In this document: one piece after another, positions 21,141 through 34,249 of the stretch
How positions within the stretch are numbered: position 1 is the stretch's first letter
Layout: each line of letters begins with the position of its first letter
Assembly: GCA_022828595.1 (NCBI GenBank)
Contig: JAKGHH010000008.1
Span: 3,346,728 to 3,410,727, forward strand
Source: Nelumbo lutea
Lineage: Eukaryota; Streptophyta; Magnoliopsida; Proteales; Nelumbonaceae
Length of the DNA: 64,000 nt
Direction of reading: 5' to 3'
Translations under genes and position numbers: made by a program
The notes under the pieces: model-generated
What the model saw: only the letters and a program-made list of their open reading frames with translations
Told to the model about the DNA's origin: nothing
Database searches by the model: none

Positions 21141-23260
21141 ACCATGAATTTTTGCAATGGATGAAAAATTGGGATGTGGAACATAATGCCTAAATTAACT
21201 CAATCTAGCGACGAGAGACAGCTTCCTTTGCACACGTTAGTTAATTAAGATTGCACCTATTCATCCTTTAACAACCTTTGGGAGGTCTGAGCTGGGGTGA
21301 TTGAACGCCGGTGTACTGAAGTTATCTTTATACTTGATTAGTGATTTGGGTGTTCAGAAAAGTTCATGTCGAATTTTCAGATTTTTACCAAATATATAGC
21401 TTTTGGCATTCTTGTGTGGGGCCCAGTTCATAATGCCAAAAGTCACATCCCGGACCCCAAACGGCCACTTAACTCTTGGCAATGGGATTTGCTACTCACA
21501 GCGCACCACACACCAACCTTCCCTTGAATAACAATGTACAAGTAGGAGAGATGTTTATGATGTGCAGTTGGAACATGTTGTGAGGTTGGTGTGAGGAACA
21601 AATTCGGACTTGATTCCTTTGCACACGTTAATTAATTAGATTGCATCTATTTCCATTCTTCAACTACCCCAAATTTCACCCTTGGTGTTGGAAAAATTAA
21701 TCCAATCTGGCAATGAGACATAGGTTCCATTTCAAACCTCCTACACATGTATATGATTTACATTTTACACACAAGAATTAGACACTACTTACTCAAAAGT
21801 TTAAACCATTAAGTTGTGACTTGTGAGTCAATCCTTGCATACAAGTCCCTCAAATCTCTTTTCTTTTTCCAATATGACACTTTTCATTTTATGCATTCTT
21901 ACACATGCACCCCAGCAAAGTCTCCCCCCTGCGCTTTAATGGTTTAAACATGAATGAAACAACTTGTTATTTTCAGAAAAGTTATATCATATACATGGTT
22001 TAAAGTATTGATACACACAAAAAACAGGACTCCAGATCTCCTGCCCATGAGAAATCTGCCCACATCTACCCACAACACACTACCCCTATAAATTGGAAAC
22101 ATCTCCCTCTGCATAATACTATTTAGGAGGATGAGATATTCTCCCATGTGTAGCTGCGATGTTATGTGGGTAGATGTTGACAGAGCTTGTGTGGATTGCA
22201 CATCTCCTTAATTAGAACATTCACTTTCCATCAGCTCCAAGAGAATTGAAGCTTTTGGATCCAGTGGATTGGCTAACACAGCCAGGACAAACGTATTACG
22301 TAAACCCAAAAACTACAAATAATTAATGATCGCAGCGACCTACAAGCAAAATGCTTAGCACCGTCAGAGGAACCTTCTCAGGCAAGGTTTTAAAATTTTA
22401 AAACCAAATCTCATCAGGTGGTGAACGGTGACGCTGACGGTCCATAAGGTTGAACCGCGATGTCTTATGGGCCGTTTAAAATTGAATAATCCAATGGGCT
22501 TCAAGTAGACCATAAAAAGTGGGGGGCCCTTCAAGTTAATGATTGAATAAAATGTAGGCCAATTGGGCTCAATTAGGAATAGCGACCACTGACCTAATAG
22601 TACACAGAGAGAAAAATAAAGGAAGGAGAACAGGCTACACGTGCTGGGTCTGACGTGGAATCTCCTACATGCGACAGATGTCAAATGTGCCCTGGCCTAA
22701 TCAGATATGAGAATGGATTAACCAAATTTGATGGCTTTTTTACTGGATGCGGGACAATACAGTTTTAATAGTCCAGACCAGCCATAAATGAAAATGAGAG
22801 AGAAGTGATTAATGGTGCTATATGCACTTTTATGGCTGGTGTAGAGTGTAGAGTGTAGAGTAAAACAGTTATCAAATTCGGTTAATCCTTTTTCATCAAT
22901 AACAGTAATGGGCTTTGCAAATTTGCACCCAGCCAAGACTTATAACAGTCAGATCAGACCAGACCAGACCAACAATTTCAGTTGGATTTGACGGTCTCGA
23001 CCATATAGCCTAAGCGCTGGTGGCCGATGCCGTAGAAAAATTAAAGCGTCCGTTCTCCGTTGATAGGCATTTTCCCATGTGGAAAAGACATAATATCGGA
23101 AAAACTCTCAGCAAATCAACTGGCATTATCAAAATTCACGGGGTGCTTTGTTTGGTCAAAGCTCTTCCGATATCATTCATGTCTTTCCGTTATGATAGAA
23201 TTTAAGTCATCTCCTGAAAATGCAAAGCACTAATCGTCGGATATCAAATAGTCCTCTTCT
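21141..23260. other. Intergenic with two small hairpins, no gene
   Basis: Foldback sequences at about 21,505-21,595 (CACACCAACCTTCCC against GGTTGGTGTG) and 22,058-22,175 (CCCACATCTACCCACA against GTGGGTAGATG). The longest frame (22,364-22,684, minus) shows no recognisable domain. Confidence 0.45.
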
Positions 23261-23293
23261 CAGTCTCAGTCTCAGTCTCAGTCTCAGTCTCAG
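23261..23293. repeat. (CAGTCT)n microsatellite
   Basis: About five and a half perfect copies of CAGTCT in a row. Likely length-polymorphic. No coding context. Confidence 0.9.
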
Positions 23294-24783
23294 ATTGACG
23301 TTCGAAACCAAAGAGGATGGTTTTGCTTATACAAGGCTCACGGGGTTCTCCCTGTACAGAAAATATAACAATTAAGATGACCATTCATCAATAGAAAGAG
23401 AAATGCCAATACAAGACTAAACTTCAACAGGATCTATCCAGCCATAGCAAATCTGAAGTTTCTTAAGATGAACGATCTGAATTATAGAATCAACATTTGT
23501 ATAATATGCAAAATGGCATTTACAAAAAATGTTTATGTCAGAAGTTTAATTAAATTTAGCAGGTTAATAAGTACTAAGAAACGGTACTTAGCATCAAAAC
23601 TAGATATAAAAGCATGATATGAGCATATTAAATGGGATAGTTGTGCCTATAACCATGTCCAGGATGTTAGGAAATAGTCATACCACACACACTGTTTCCA
23701 GTATCCATGTCTCTGTCGGTATATTAATTAAATACTTTTAAACTGCAAATAAAACCATGAGATGATAAAGTAATTAAACAATTATTTGGTTTAAAATAAT
23801 CGAGGTTCTAATCTTTCGGGCAACATAACATGCACCACCCCAAATTGTTTATGGAATATAAATACCAATCGGGTCAATAAACAAAAGGGGCATCCTCCTA
23901 ACCTTACCCCCAAAATGCTCTTGTTTATACCAACTGTCTAGTAAGTAGTAACCCAGGCTCAATGCCTAGGCAATGCTTTAATACCCTAATATTCAATGAA
24001 GCTACATTTATCCTGCTTGCATACCTATATGAGAAAAATGTTATACAACAGCATTTTTTTTGTAGACTTTTAGCAATGCAACCAAAGCTTGTGTCTGTCT
24101 AGTAATCTTCGATGCTTAAATAGTAACAATTTCCATTAGGCAGTTAGGCGGTGTCAGAGAATTGGTTCTAGCCAGTGTTACAGAGGCGCATCAAAATCAC
24201 TGAGTCTAACCTAGCCAATACTTGGACATAGCACTGACACATGACACTGTGTAACGTGCTTGTCATGATCCAAGGGAATTCCTATACACATCTCCAAGAT
24301 CGTAATGAACCTAGTTTTTTTTTTTTTTTTTATGAAGTTCTTTCCAAGAACCCTGTCAAGTTTCAAGCCACTTCTAATTTTCAAACACTTTTTCCAAGAC
24401 TCCCCATTTAAGCTTTTCTTTGCTTTCATAAAAGCTTTCTCTCAACATTTTGAATAAAGTACGTTCTTGTTATTTCTAAATGATTGAAAGAATGCACTGA
24501 ATCAAGCTTGTGTGAGTGCATAACATCTTTTTTATAATTGTGCATAACATCTATTTCAACCGTATAATGAGTTTTGTTTCAGTTCAGTTTTGAACCACAT
24601 AATGAACACCCCTAAAAAGAACATCACTTAAGTGAAATGCATTCACATTTACTCATAAAGAACTCTCAAAACATAACTGTAGGCTTGGAGGTCACCATCA
24701 TGATCACCTAAGCTTTGTCCCAACTAAATGGAGCCTGCTACATGAATACTGTTTCACCATTCCATTCTGTTTGTTGAATTCGG

Positions 24784-24955
24784 ATTAGCTGAACGTTTTG
24801 GCTGTTCAGCGGGCTGTGGAGCCAATGATGAGGTTACACATCATAATAAATTCATGAGACCCACTGTGAAAGGTGCAGGCCCCATGTATTTATTACAGGC
24901 GTGGAACCTTATCATTGGTTCCACAGCCTGCTGAACAGCCAAAGTGTTCAGCTAA
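24784..24955. mobile_element. MITE family E, second copy
   Basis: Nearly perfect foldback: TTAGCTGAACGTTTTGGCTG against CAGCCAAAGTGTTCAGCTAA, followed inward by CAGCGGGCTGTGGAGCCAAT and its inverse. Same family as 20,371-20,556. Confidence 0.78.
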
Positions 24956-25591
24956 ACCTTGCTCCTGTTTGTTGCCATATACTATAGACTTGGAGACGTA
25001 ACATGAAATTGACAAATGAGTTTTGGATAGGATCACTGTGAAGCCAGACATGACTAATAATGTTTACCATAAAATTGAAGAGACACTTCCTGATGCAGGA
25101 ACTGAAGAAAGGAAAATTCCCACTGAAGAAGAAATCCATATTCTTCTTATTCTTGAACCAATAGCAATTTCATAAATTCTGGGTGATTCTTCTTCTCTTT
25201 CTTTTTCTCTTCTTTATGAGTAATTTCTGGGCGATTCTTATTTTAGTATTTTTTGAGTTTTTCCAAATTCACACTGTTTGGTAGTGTCTTAAGAGCAGGG
25301 GTTCATCCATTTTGCATGATTTTGATGCCATTAGATAGCTGCTTGAGTTATATACATAATGAGACCACGGTTTTGTAAATTTAATATGTTTAGTGAGTCG
25401 AAGCTAATTAATAGGGTGTCACCATGTCTGTTTATTAATGGGATTTGAATCTTTCTATTTTTACAAGACTCCTTGGAGTTGTCTTTGGTCCGTTTGATTG
25501 TAGTAGGATCAGTTAAGTGTTACTTTGAGTTGTTTTAGAAGTCAGAGTCCATTCCCCAGTGTCTTTATGGGTTACCTAAAGGTCAATCCTA

Positions 25592-25746
25592 GATTTGGAA
25601 AAGTGAGAAGTTGTTTAGGTCCAGTTCTTTCAACTACTACTCTAATTTGGACTTTGTAAAGGGAGATTTGGAAAAGTGAAAAGTTGTTTAGGTCCTAGAT
25701 TTGAATCTTTCAACTACTACTCTAATTTGGACTTTGTAAAGGGAGA
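25592..25746. repeat. Tandem duplication of about 75-80 bp
   Basis: GATTTGGAAAAGTGA, AAGTTGTTTAGGTCC and CAACTACTACTCTAATTTGG occur in the same order twice in succession. The second unit is a few bases longer. Non-coding. Confidence 0.8.
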
Positions 25747-26903
25747 TCTAAATCCTTATTAAATCTACCCAGTACCCACTTAACCCATTTCCAAATTACA
25801 CAATCATTGGCTTGTTGGAGAGATAATTGAAGAACCTATAATATCACTGAAACTAGGGGCTATTACCAACAATGATCATACATGATCTTAGGAAGAATGC
25901 ACTGGATATGGACTTAACCTTTGGCATTTTTAGAATAGTGTGGCCAATCACAAACTCAAATCTATGTTCTCACACTTGTCATCCTGAAATTTTATCATTA
26001 TACCAAGCAATGCCCCCCTCCCCCTGCGCCAAGAAATAAATCAAATTACAAGAACCAATTTTCTTCTCTTCCACAACATGGCACTGAGCAGAACAGAATG
26101 GTGGAACAGGGTTCATGTAGACAGACCCATATGGTTGGAACGAGGCTCTGTTGAGTTCAGTTGTAGATTTCTTCCACAAGAATATAAACAGACAAGACTG
26201 CACCATTATAATAACCAATAGGTCACCGGATGCACTTGCTTAAAGAACACCACAAAGCTCAATCCCAGTGCTCAGTGGAAAGTCAGCTTGTTTGTGCTAA
26301 ATATACCTTTAATCATTCCTTAGCCTAGTAAGTTCGTAAAGTATAAAAAGCAAACAGCTTATTTACTAATTCTGCATTAACAAGTAGCTTACTCATTTGT
26401 TTTGTTCAAAAAACAAAACAAAGATAGTGCATGAATTATGTATATACTAACAGGCTTCCAACATAGACTTCAAAAGAAAAGTAAAGGACTTGTATGTGTG
26501 AGCTTCTCATCAAGGATGAGATCGAGGATAAGCTGCATATCATAAAACACAGACACAAAAATCAATAATTACAGGAAGACTGATCTATGCCAAGTCATAA
26601 TGAGAAAATAATAATATAAATACTAGAATAATAGCACAGGAAAAGGACCAGTGTAAGGAGGAGGATAGTTAAAAGAAAATAAAAGCTACACTGATACACG
26701 CTAACAAATCCAACCAATCAGGCGAAGAAGTGAGGTCAACTTTTTCACCAAGAAATCAAGGGAGGTTAGTGAACAGTAAAAGACACCAACCTCACGAATA
26801 TAATCGATATTCCTCGCGCATAAAAGAAATGGAGAAAGAAATATTATGAAAGAAGTCATCAAGTAATGGTTTAGAACCAGAAAAACTGATTCTATATCCA
26901 CAT
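25747..26903. other. Intergenic downstream of the Dabb gene, no further gene
   Basis: Short frames only, none with a recognisable domain. Confidence 0.45.
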
Positions 26904-26909
26904 TTTATT
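26904..26909 (-). terminator. Candidate polyadenylation signal of the Dabb gene
   Basis: Minus-strand AATAAA about 150 bp past the stop codon, at a plausible distance for a plant 3' UTR. Confidence 0.4.
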
Positions 26910-27059
26910 GATTACATCAAAATGAAGCACAGCGCAGAATCTGAACTCTTAAGTCTAAATTTAAACAACAAAAGGGAAAGGAGGGGGGATATTAAGAAAA
27001 TGAGTTTCAGGAGAAGGGTATAAATAGTAAATTTAGACCTGATCGTCGAAAGTCATCAA

Positions 27060-27845
27060 TCAAAGGTTAGCAGACTGTGGCGGCGGGATAACATAATCAA
27101 CCACGACCACACTGTCCAGTGAATCCCCAACCTTCTCCTTGTGCACTTTCGCCGCCTCCTCATTCGAATCCAGAGCATCCAATTCACTTGATCCAGGAAA
27201 AATAGAAAGCGAAGCAATTGAAAACCCCTTTGCCCTCGCAGGGGAGAAATTCTCGCCGAAACTAAACTGGTCAATCGAACCAACATAGTCCTTAACAGCT
27301 CCAACAGCTCCCAAAACCTCTCCCTTCACTCCGTCTCCCAAGCCCTCCTTCAACTTTAGAAAAGTCACCCGCATGACAGAGCCAGGCGAGGGAACAATCG
27401 GGCCATCGAGATCATCGGTCACCCAATCAACGGCCATGACGTCTTCGCATATGGGCAAAACGGAGTCTTTCACGACGGTCAAATGCTTGGGATGCGCAGA
27501 ATAGCCGGCGAGATCCTCCTTGGTTCTGTACCTACTGTGCAACATATGGGTGAAGTTGAGGGCCGAAGATCGGTTTCTGTAGATGGGTCCGGCGGACAGG
27601 TGAAGAACCTGATCGAGAGAGGTGAGGGCGTTCAAACCACCGATCATGGCGTTGATCTTGGAAGGCTCGGTGTTGTCCTTGACTTTGAAGAGAACTATGT
27701 GTTCAATGGTCATTTCGGCGGGAAGAATTGAAGACGAACAGCAGATGGTTTTGACAGGAAAAGAAGGAAGGGGCTTGGGCTTGAAGAACAAGGAGGAGGG
27801 AGCAGTAGAGGAGAGTGACCGTAGAGTTCTCGCACCACAAAGCAT
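27060..27845 (-). CDS. Stress-response A/B barrel (Dabb) domain protein, two-domain type
   Basis: Single-exon gene of 261 residues. Two Dabb repeats follow one another. The first (about 45-145) starts MTIEHIVLFKVK and contains the YSAHPKH motif and a closing VDWV strand. The second (about 155-255) runs from VMRVTFLKLKEG through FSIASLSIFPG to VVVVDYVIP. The double arrangement resembles Arabidopsis UP3 and DABB1. The family folds as dimeric alpha-beta barrels; its biochemical role in plants is poorly defined. Residues 1-44 are rich in Ser, Pro and basic residues with almost no acidic ones, like an organelle transit peptide, so plastid targeting is plausible. The C-terminal ANL is not a classic peroxisomal SKL-type signal. 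Met1 is chosen because the N-terminal extension is open and targeting-like; Met45 is the alternative start. Stand-alone gene with no close neighbour. Confidence 0.9.
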   Translation of the reverse strand: MLCGARTLRSLSSTAPSSLFFKPKPLPSFPVKTICCSSSILPAEMTIEHIVLFKVKDNTEPSKINAMIGGLNALTSLDQVLHLSAGPIYRNRSSALNFTHMLHSRYRTKEDLAGYSAHPKHLTVVKDSVLPICEDVMAVDWVTDDLDGPIVPSPGSVMRVTFLKLKEGLGDGVKGEVLGAVGAVKDYVGSIDQFSFGENFSPARAKGFSIASLSIFPGSSELDALDSNEEAAKVHKEKVGDSLDSVVVVDYVIPPPQSANL

Positions 27846-29000
27846 CTCTCTTTACCTTAGTGCCAACTACCAAGTCCGAACGCCAGAACTCAACTCAGTG
27901 ACTCACAACTCACAGGACCGAGAGGTTAGGGTCCGCTCCCGATGGTGATGGCGAATTTGGCGATTGCTGGATTACTGTAAAATGGATAGGTACGGTTTTT
28001 ATCGTTCAGCCCTTTCAGCCCGCCCACCTCAATTGGGGGACTGAATCAAAATTGGCCAAATCTCTAAATAATCCCTAATTTATAGTAAATTTGATTAATT
28101 ATACCCATTGTGTTTATATATTGTCTTAAATTACTTATTCCCAATTTTTCCAACAATTGATTAAATCCTCTCATGCTGTTAGAGTTTATTAACATTCCAT
28201 CACAATTCATGAATTTTTTTAAAACCCAATATTATTCTTTTGTCGTTCATTTTGCTCTTCTTTATTCTTCAATTTTTCAAAATAAATTATTGGCCAATGA
28301 CTCCTTGTTCTAATATTTTGCTTAAACGAAGAACGTTGGTCAATGATTCTGTGTTTCAATATCTTGCATGAAGAAGATCATTTTAGTTTCACCACTGAAC
28401 GAAATTTACGAGAGAAACAAAACTGTCTGAAAAAAAAAAAAAAAATTGTTTTTTCCTTTCCGATTCAAGAAGGAATAACTCTAGGTTGCAACAAAATTTA
28501 CAAAAATTCTGAACTAGATACAAACTAGAAAATTCTTTTGATTAAAGAAAGTTGGGGAGTCACGAAAAATAAGATAGTTTTCAGTAGAAAAAGGAAAACC
28601 AAATCTAGGTTGTTGAAATCTCATCTGGATTATAAATACCCAGATAATTTATCCTCAAACGCTTTATAATAGAAGAAGAAAAAAAGAAATGAAAAGTAAT
28701 TCATTAACGCCAAAAAAAAAAGAAAAAACATCAAGAATTGAAGAATCGAGTGACTATTAGCAGCAAAGAGATGTTATTTAGTTGTGCTATATGTCCATTG
28801 TGATTAAGTCTACCCCATAAGAAGCAGACCAAAAGGGACAAAAGCACAACATTTTAAATGGTAAAAATTTGATGTTGCATGCAGAAATTGCAGGTTCTAG
28901 CAAACAGGCAGTCTTTTGAACCAATGGGGTTAAATGGTGCACTATGCGATGTATGAACTTTGTTAAGTGAAAATTAAACAATAAAAATACATAAAAGTAT
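27846..29000. other. Promoter side of the Dabb gene, then AT-rich intergenic DNA
   Basis: No clear TATA box upstream of the Dabb ATG. Poly-A runs at 28,430-28,445 and purine tracts around 28,670-28,735. No gene recognised. Confidence 0.45.
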
Positions 29001-29029
29001 ATAATTGTTTCATATTTTAACTTGTTAAT

Positions 29030-29510
29030 AATTAATTCAATTGAACTTGACTTAAGTTGGTCGGTATTTTAGTATTTTCGATTGGCTTTGATTTAACAAC
29101 TTTCCAACTCAACCAAGTTAGGTCAGTTTCGATTTGCCCAATTGTAAATTGACCAAAACTGAACCAACCCGATCATATATATATATATTATTTTAATTAT
29201 AGTTTTTTAATACGAGAAAGTGGGAAATTTCCATATTTCTTACTCTAAAATATTTTATATCATAAATTTATTTTTTAATAATACAATTATAATTTATTAA
29301 ATTTAAATTTAACATTTAAGTTTAACTCTTTTGAACAAACAAACCAAACTGAAAATAGTACCAAACATAAACAACCCGAGTTAGCAGGTTTTCACTAATA
29401 GTCAATCTGTTTCAAATGACAAACCCCCAATCCAACCAGTTCGATTTGGTTGGTGAAACAACCTACAACCAAACTGAACCAATCCTTGAACAATCCTAAT
29501 TTTAGCTAAA
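29030..29510. mobile_element. Degenerate hAT-like element rich in GGTCGGTT/AACCAACC
   Basis: GTTGGTCGGTATTTT and CCAACTCAACCAAG blocks on the left and CAATCCAACCAGTTCG and AACTGAACCAATCC on the right flank an AT-rich core with (AT)n at 29,178-29,190. Same style as 17,334-18,026, but the ends are eroded. Confidence 0.4.
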
Positions 29511-31034
29511 TTAATAATCGAATTTCTAATAAAAAATAATAGTTTAATCTCTAGTAATTATCAAAAATTTATAGTAAAATACACAATTATTGAAAATAAA
29601 TTTATAATGAAAATACAATAGATATCTAATAAAAATATAATAATTGAAAAATTACAATAAATATTGAAATTATATTAAATTAGTCAATAAATAATGTAAT
29701 CCCAAATAATAGTTCAATCACTAATAAATATTAATCAACAAACTATAAAAAAATATAACAAAAATACAATAAATATGATAAATTAAAGTTAAAAGTTAAA
29801 TAATAGATGTTCAATCTCCAAAAATGATTGACAATTTTTTAAATAACAAAATAAAAATAAATTTGTAAATAATTATTGAAAACATATTTATCAAAAAATA
29901 CATCAATAATTACAGAAAATAAAATAAATATTAATTTTAATATATATAAATATATAACGAATATACACTATTATTGTAAAATTATTACTAATAAATATTA
30001 TATTTCCGAAATTTACTTTCTATAATTATTAATTGATACAAGTGGAATCGGTTATTTAAAATATTATTTAGTTATTTAAATAATATTGTTATTTAAAATT
30101 TTAAAATATTAATTATTTATTAAATTGAATAATCCATAAAATTATAATTAGTACTGTTATTGTGTAATTCATTAATTTTGTAAAATATTAATTTATTATT
30201 AATATGAATATTATGAAATCTATTATAATTATTTTTCTACTGCTAAGATTTTTTAATTCATTACATAATTTCTTTATTTTAACTATTTGAAATTTAGTTA
30301 ATTTAAAATTTTCGTTATTTAAATTTTTAAATAATATGTAAAAATTTAAAAAAAATCATTATTTTTTTTTATTTATTTTAATGTTACTATGTAACATTAA
30401 ATATTTTCTTATGTAATTATTTGGCTATTTTTAATGTTTTTTATTTAAGATATTTAGTTATTGAAATATTTAAATAATGTTTTGTTTTTTAGTGTTACAT
30501 TTTTATTATTTGAATAACATTTAAATTGAATAATTCATAAAATTATAATTTATATTCTTACTACATAATTTCATTATGAATTTTGTAAAAATATAGAATT
30601 ATTAATAATATTAGTATTATTAAATCTATTATAGTTAATTTGTGTTTTGGATAAATATTTTAAATTTAGTATATAATTTCATTATAATATTTAAATAATT
30701 ATAAATTTTTTAAATTGACACTTTCTTTAGATAGATGTAGATAAAAAAGTGGGGGAGATGATAAATAGGAATTAAAGATAGCTTGGGTGGGAATCTCTCT
30801 ACTAAATTATAGATAATTTAAGAGATAAATAGGAGTTAGAGATGATTTAGGAGATAGATAGGAATTAGAGACAATTTAGGAGAAAATGGGGTTTGGAGCA
30901 AGGAGAGGCATAGTGACGTGGACTGATAAATAAATTGTCAATATTGATGAGGAAGCTTCTCCAAGGTTGGAGAAGTTCAAGAAGGTTTCATATGGTGTAT
31001 CTCTTAGACCCTAAAAACCGAAGAAATGGGTATT
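29511..31034. other. Very AT-rich stretch, no gene
   Basis: Long A/T-dominated DNA lacking open frames, then at 30,765-30,885 short irregular repeats of GAGATAAATAGGAGTTAGAG. No element ends recognised. Confidence 0.5.
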
Positions 31035-31930
31035 GATGGTGCGCAATCCGGTCGGTCCTAGCTGTCAACAATTTTGCCTCTGACTGGAGCAATGGGGAGC
31101 CTGAAATGGAGAAGATGAGGGAATTCCAGGGGGAACCCGGTGAGATAACTCCGAAGATCAAGTTAATATTCTCTCAAAGGCAAGATAAAGACCAGATGGC
31201 GCAAAGTTCACGCACCTTGTTGTTGGGGGTAGGGGGCCTTTTATAACCACTTTGCGCACTCACTCTGAGGCCTCTGTCAGGTCGGGTATGATTACTTCTG
31301 TGTTTCTACTAGTTCGGGTGTTATCCTTTCTACTGGGACAGAACCGCCATTGCTCCTTGTCGGAGCCATCTCTGTAACTAGAGATGGCGGTGTCAGGTGG
31401 CAGTGGCAGGTGGCCGTTTGAAGTGCGGTCGTCAAGTATCAGATCCCAAGTTAGTCAGGTGCGCCACCTCTGGATACAAACTTCCTCTGTGTCAGTCATG
31501 GTACGGTATGTTTAGTTTGGCGTCCTGGAGGCGAAGTGCTGGAGTGGTGAGCGAGGTGAAGTCTTGAGTGTGGAGGTATGTCCTGAACTGCCATAGGGCA
31601 GGCCAGTTCGGTGAGGTGTGTCCTGAACTGCTATAAGGCAAGCCAGTTCGGTGAAGTGTGTCCCGAACTGCTATAAGGCAGGCCAGTTCGGTGAGGTGTG
31701 TTTCGAACTGCCATAGGGCATGCCAGTTTGGGTTTGGCTTGGGGCTGAAGGGAGAGTTCGGGTTCCCAGTAGTGAGTTCGGGCTCCTAGTAGGGAGCTCG
31801 GACTGCTGGTAGGGAGTTCGGACCGCTAGTTCCTCCCTTTGGTGCTCGTGCCTTAGGCGTGCTGTTGTGCCGAGTTGTTGCCTTTGCCACGTTGCGTAAC
31901 TACGAGGTCAGGCCAAATCTTCCTTCATCA
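31035..31930 (-). mobile_element. Solo LTR 1 (TGATG...CATCA)
   Basis: Boundaries TGATGGTGCGCAATCCGG and CTTCCTTCATCA match the second solo LTR at 34,502-35,338. The flanking 5-mers GGTAT and TGTAT agree at 4 of 5 positions, consistent with an LTR retrotransposon duplication, and there is no internal region. Orientation is minus because TTATAAAAGGCCCCC, a TATA box, reads on that strand (about 31,228-31,242). Four 40-bp tandem units (starting 31,581, 31,621, 31,661 and 31,701) lie on the upstream (U3) side of that TATA box. Confidence 0.75.
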
Positions 31931-32275
31931 TGTATCATGCTTCTAGAGATTGAGGCTATGTGGTATGGGTTTCATAGGTACTACGACCTTTCTAGGGTTT
32001 TCAGCAAAGTTGGATGAAGTGACTAAGGTGGCGTTTGATTGCATTTTTCAGATGTCTGGATCTGAAAATGTTGCTTTTCAAACATCTTCTTTGTTTGGTA
32101 TGGCCTCTTATTATATACCTGAAATTGGATTTCAGATCTCAATTTCTAAGAAGCGGGGAGACCGCTTAATGCGCTCAAACCTAATTCAGAGGTGCATAAA
32201 AGACATAAATGCCCTCAAAGAAAATTTAATTTTACATGTTTTTGTCCTTCATGTAAATTAAATAGAATTGTGCCA
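31931..32275. mobile_element. MITE-like fragment
   Basis: GGTGGCGTTTGATTGCATTTTT at about 32,025 is of the GTTTG(A/G)TTGC type common at plant MITE ends. Short inverted repeats around CAGATGTCTGGATCTGAAA and CAAACATCTTC follow. No second end found. No gene. Confidence 0.3.
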
Positions 32276-32281
32276 CCGCTG

Positions 32282-32402
32282 CTCTCTCTCTCTCTCTCTC
32301 TCTCTCCTATATTCCCGCCACTCTCTCGCTCTCTCTCCCTGCCCTGTCTTCCCACCATTGTCGCTACAAGTTGTAGCGGCAGCTCTCTCTCTCTCTCTCT
32401 CC
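32282..32402. repeat. (CT)n tracts
   Basis: Two CT runs at 32,282-32,306 and 32,384-32,402, in a CT/CCC-rich segment. Frames through them are low-complexity artefacts. Confidence 0.85.
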
Positions 32403-32829
32403 CTCCCCTGTCTTCCCACCACCGTCACCGTCACTACAACATGCAATAGTAGTCATTTGGTGAATAATAATAATATTTTTATTAATTATTAATTATAATT
32501 TTTTATTAATTTATTAATATTTTTATTAAATTTACTTATGTTATTTATTAATTATTAATTATTTTTATTAACTAGTAATTATTAATTATTTCAATATTTT
32601 TATAGTCATTAATTATTTTTTAATTTTAATCATTTCATTTATTAATTAATAATTTATTATTTTTTACTTGTATTGTTTCAAGTAACCCAAATATGGTTCA
32701 TTGACACTTATATTCTTATCTTCTATCAATGTATCAGATATTGGTTCAATCCAATATAAATTTATTATAAATAGACCAGTCCAATCCAATCTGATGAATC
32801 GATTTTTATTGATGTATTGATTTTTTGGC

Positions 32830-33895
32830 TAAGTACCTCGTCATTTGGTCTACTTCCAAGTGGTCGATGACTCAAGCCGAAGTAGAGAACTTTGACTGTC
32901 GAGCTGAATTGAGTTGGGCATGCTAGGTGGTGAGCTGACTATAGTGCCGAGCTAACCAGGTGGTGAGCTGCCTATGAGGTGTCAGGCTGACCAGGTGCCA
33001 AGCTGTCTGTGAGGTGCCGAGCTGCCTGGGTGTCAAGATGCCCGTGAGGTGTCGGGCTACCTGTGAGGTGTCGAGCTGCCTGTGAGGTGTCGGGCTAACT
33101 AGGTGTCGAGCTGCTTGTGAGGTGCCGGGCTGACCAGGTACCGAGCTACCTATGAGGTGTCGGGCTGCCTAGGTGCTGAGTTGGATTGATGAGCTTTGTT
33201 GCTCTTTAGAGACCTGCAAGGAACCAAATGTCAGAGGACCCGGGGTGGCTAACCCGGCGAAGTCGCTCTGATGCTTAAGTCAGTACTCTCATAGTAGACT
33301 CCGAGCTAAAAATCGCAAAGTGTGAGAGGTAGAATATGCTTACTTGCCCCCCATGTCATTGGGGTTGGTGCCCATATATAGGCATTGTTTGGCGTGGGCT
33401 TCACGCACCATATCCGAGATTTCTGAGAAGTCGTTTAAGTGGTTCGAGATTCCTTGAGGTAACCGCCATGCACGTTGACCACCCTTCGGATCGTTCGGCA
33501 CATGGGCCAACTTCCAAGGATCGTGGGAGTGTTTGGATATGCATGTTGAATTCGCCGGCAAGCACATCTTGCAAGTCGCCAGGTCGATGCATGTGCCAAG
33601 TCGTGCCCATGCCAGGCTACCAACTCGCGCCAGGGCCAAACCGCCAGGTCGTGCCAATGCCAAGCTACCAACTCGCGCCTGTGCCAGACGACCATCTTGC
33701 GCCAGGGCCAGGCCACTAGGTCGCGCCTGTACCAGTCCGCCAAGTGGGACACCATCAACCTAGCTAAGGCAAGTTGTTGCCAAAGTGATTCCAGGTGTCA
33801 CCTAGTTGTTCCAAGGCGCCATGTGTCACAATATCATTGGAGGGCCAAATCCACACTCATCACCATCCAATCAATATTTTAGACCATTAAGTCTT
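32830..33895 (-). mobile_element. LTR-like sequence with internal tandem repeats
   Basis: It carries a tandem array at about 32,925-33,185 built on an 18-19-bp unit like GTGAGGTGTCGGGCTGCCT, and a second GCCAGGTCG-type repeat at 33,575-33,735. The block ATGCTTAAGTCAGT ... TATATAGGCATTGTTTGGCG ... GGGCTTCACGCA matches 54,990-55,130, so both belong to one LTR family. A TATA motif (GCCTATATATGGGC) reads on the minus strand. The right edge is probably the TCATCA near 33,880-33,885. The left edge is unclear. Confidence 0.45.
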
Positions 33896-34148
33896 ACTGA
33901 TCCACTGATTTTGAGTTGAACAAGGTCCAATCCAAAAGTAGTCCATTGACACCCCTACTTGCAAGTATGTAGTGGGAACATATCAAACCATTATTTATAT
34001 GCAGTTACTAAGAAGATAGACGTTGAATCAAAACCTTATCACCATTTTCCCTTAAACCCTATATTTCTTGAGTTCCCTATCTCATTTTCTTGTTTAAAAC
34101 TTTAATTTGCGCCCCACGAAAGAAAATTCCCGATCGATTCCGCCACTG

Positions 34149-34249
34149 CACCAACCTCACAGCACTTGCATCAATGTAGTGGGAACATCTCCCTATCAAT
34201 GAAAACATTTGACAGATGTAGGGCTGCAATGTGCTGTGAGGTGGTTGTG
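34149..34249. mobile_element. Short hairpin MITE
   Basis: ACCAACCTCACAGCAC against GTGCTGTGAGGTGGTTG are inverted. The core has GGGAACATCTCCC, as in the related hairpins. Confidence 0.6.

Noticed and set aside
22364..22684. 106-codon minus-strand frame
   Set aside because: No known domain or neighbouring gene structure; length is within chance for this region.
33336..33763. Several overlapping frames of 60-127 codons on both strands
   Set aside because: They arise from GC-rich tandem repeats in an LTR-like sequence, with no known domain and mutually overlapping frames.
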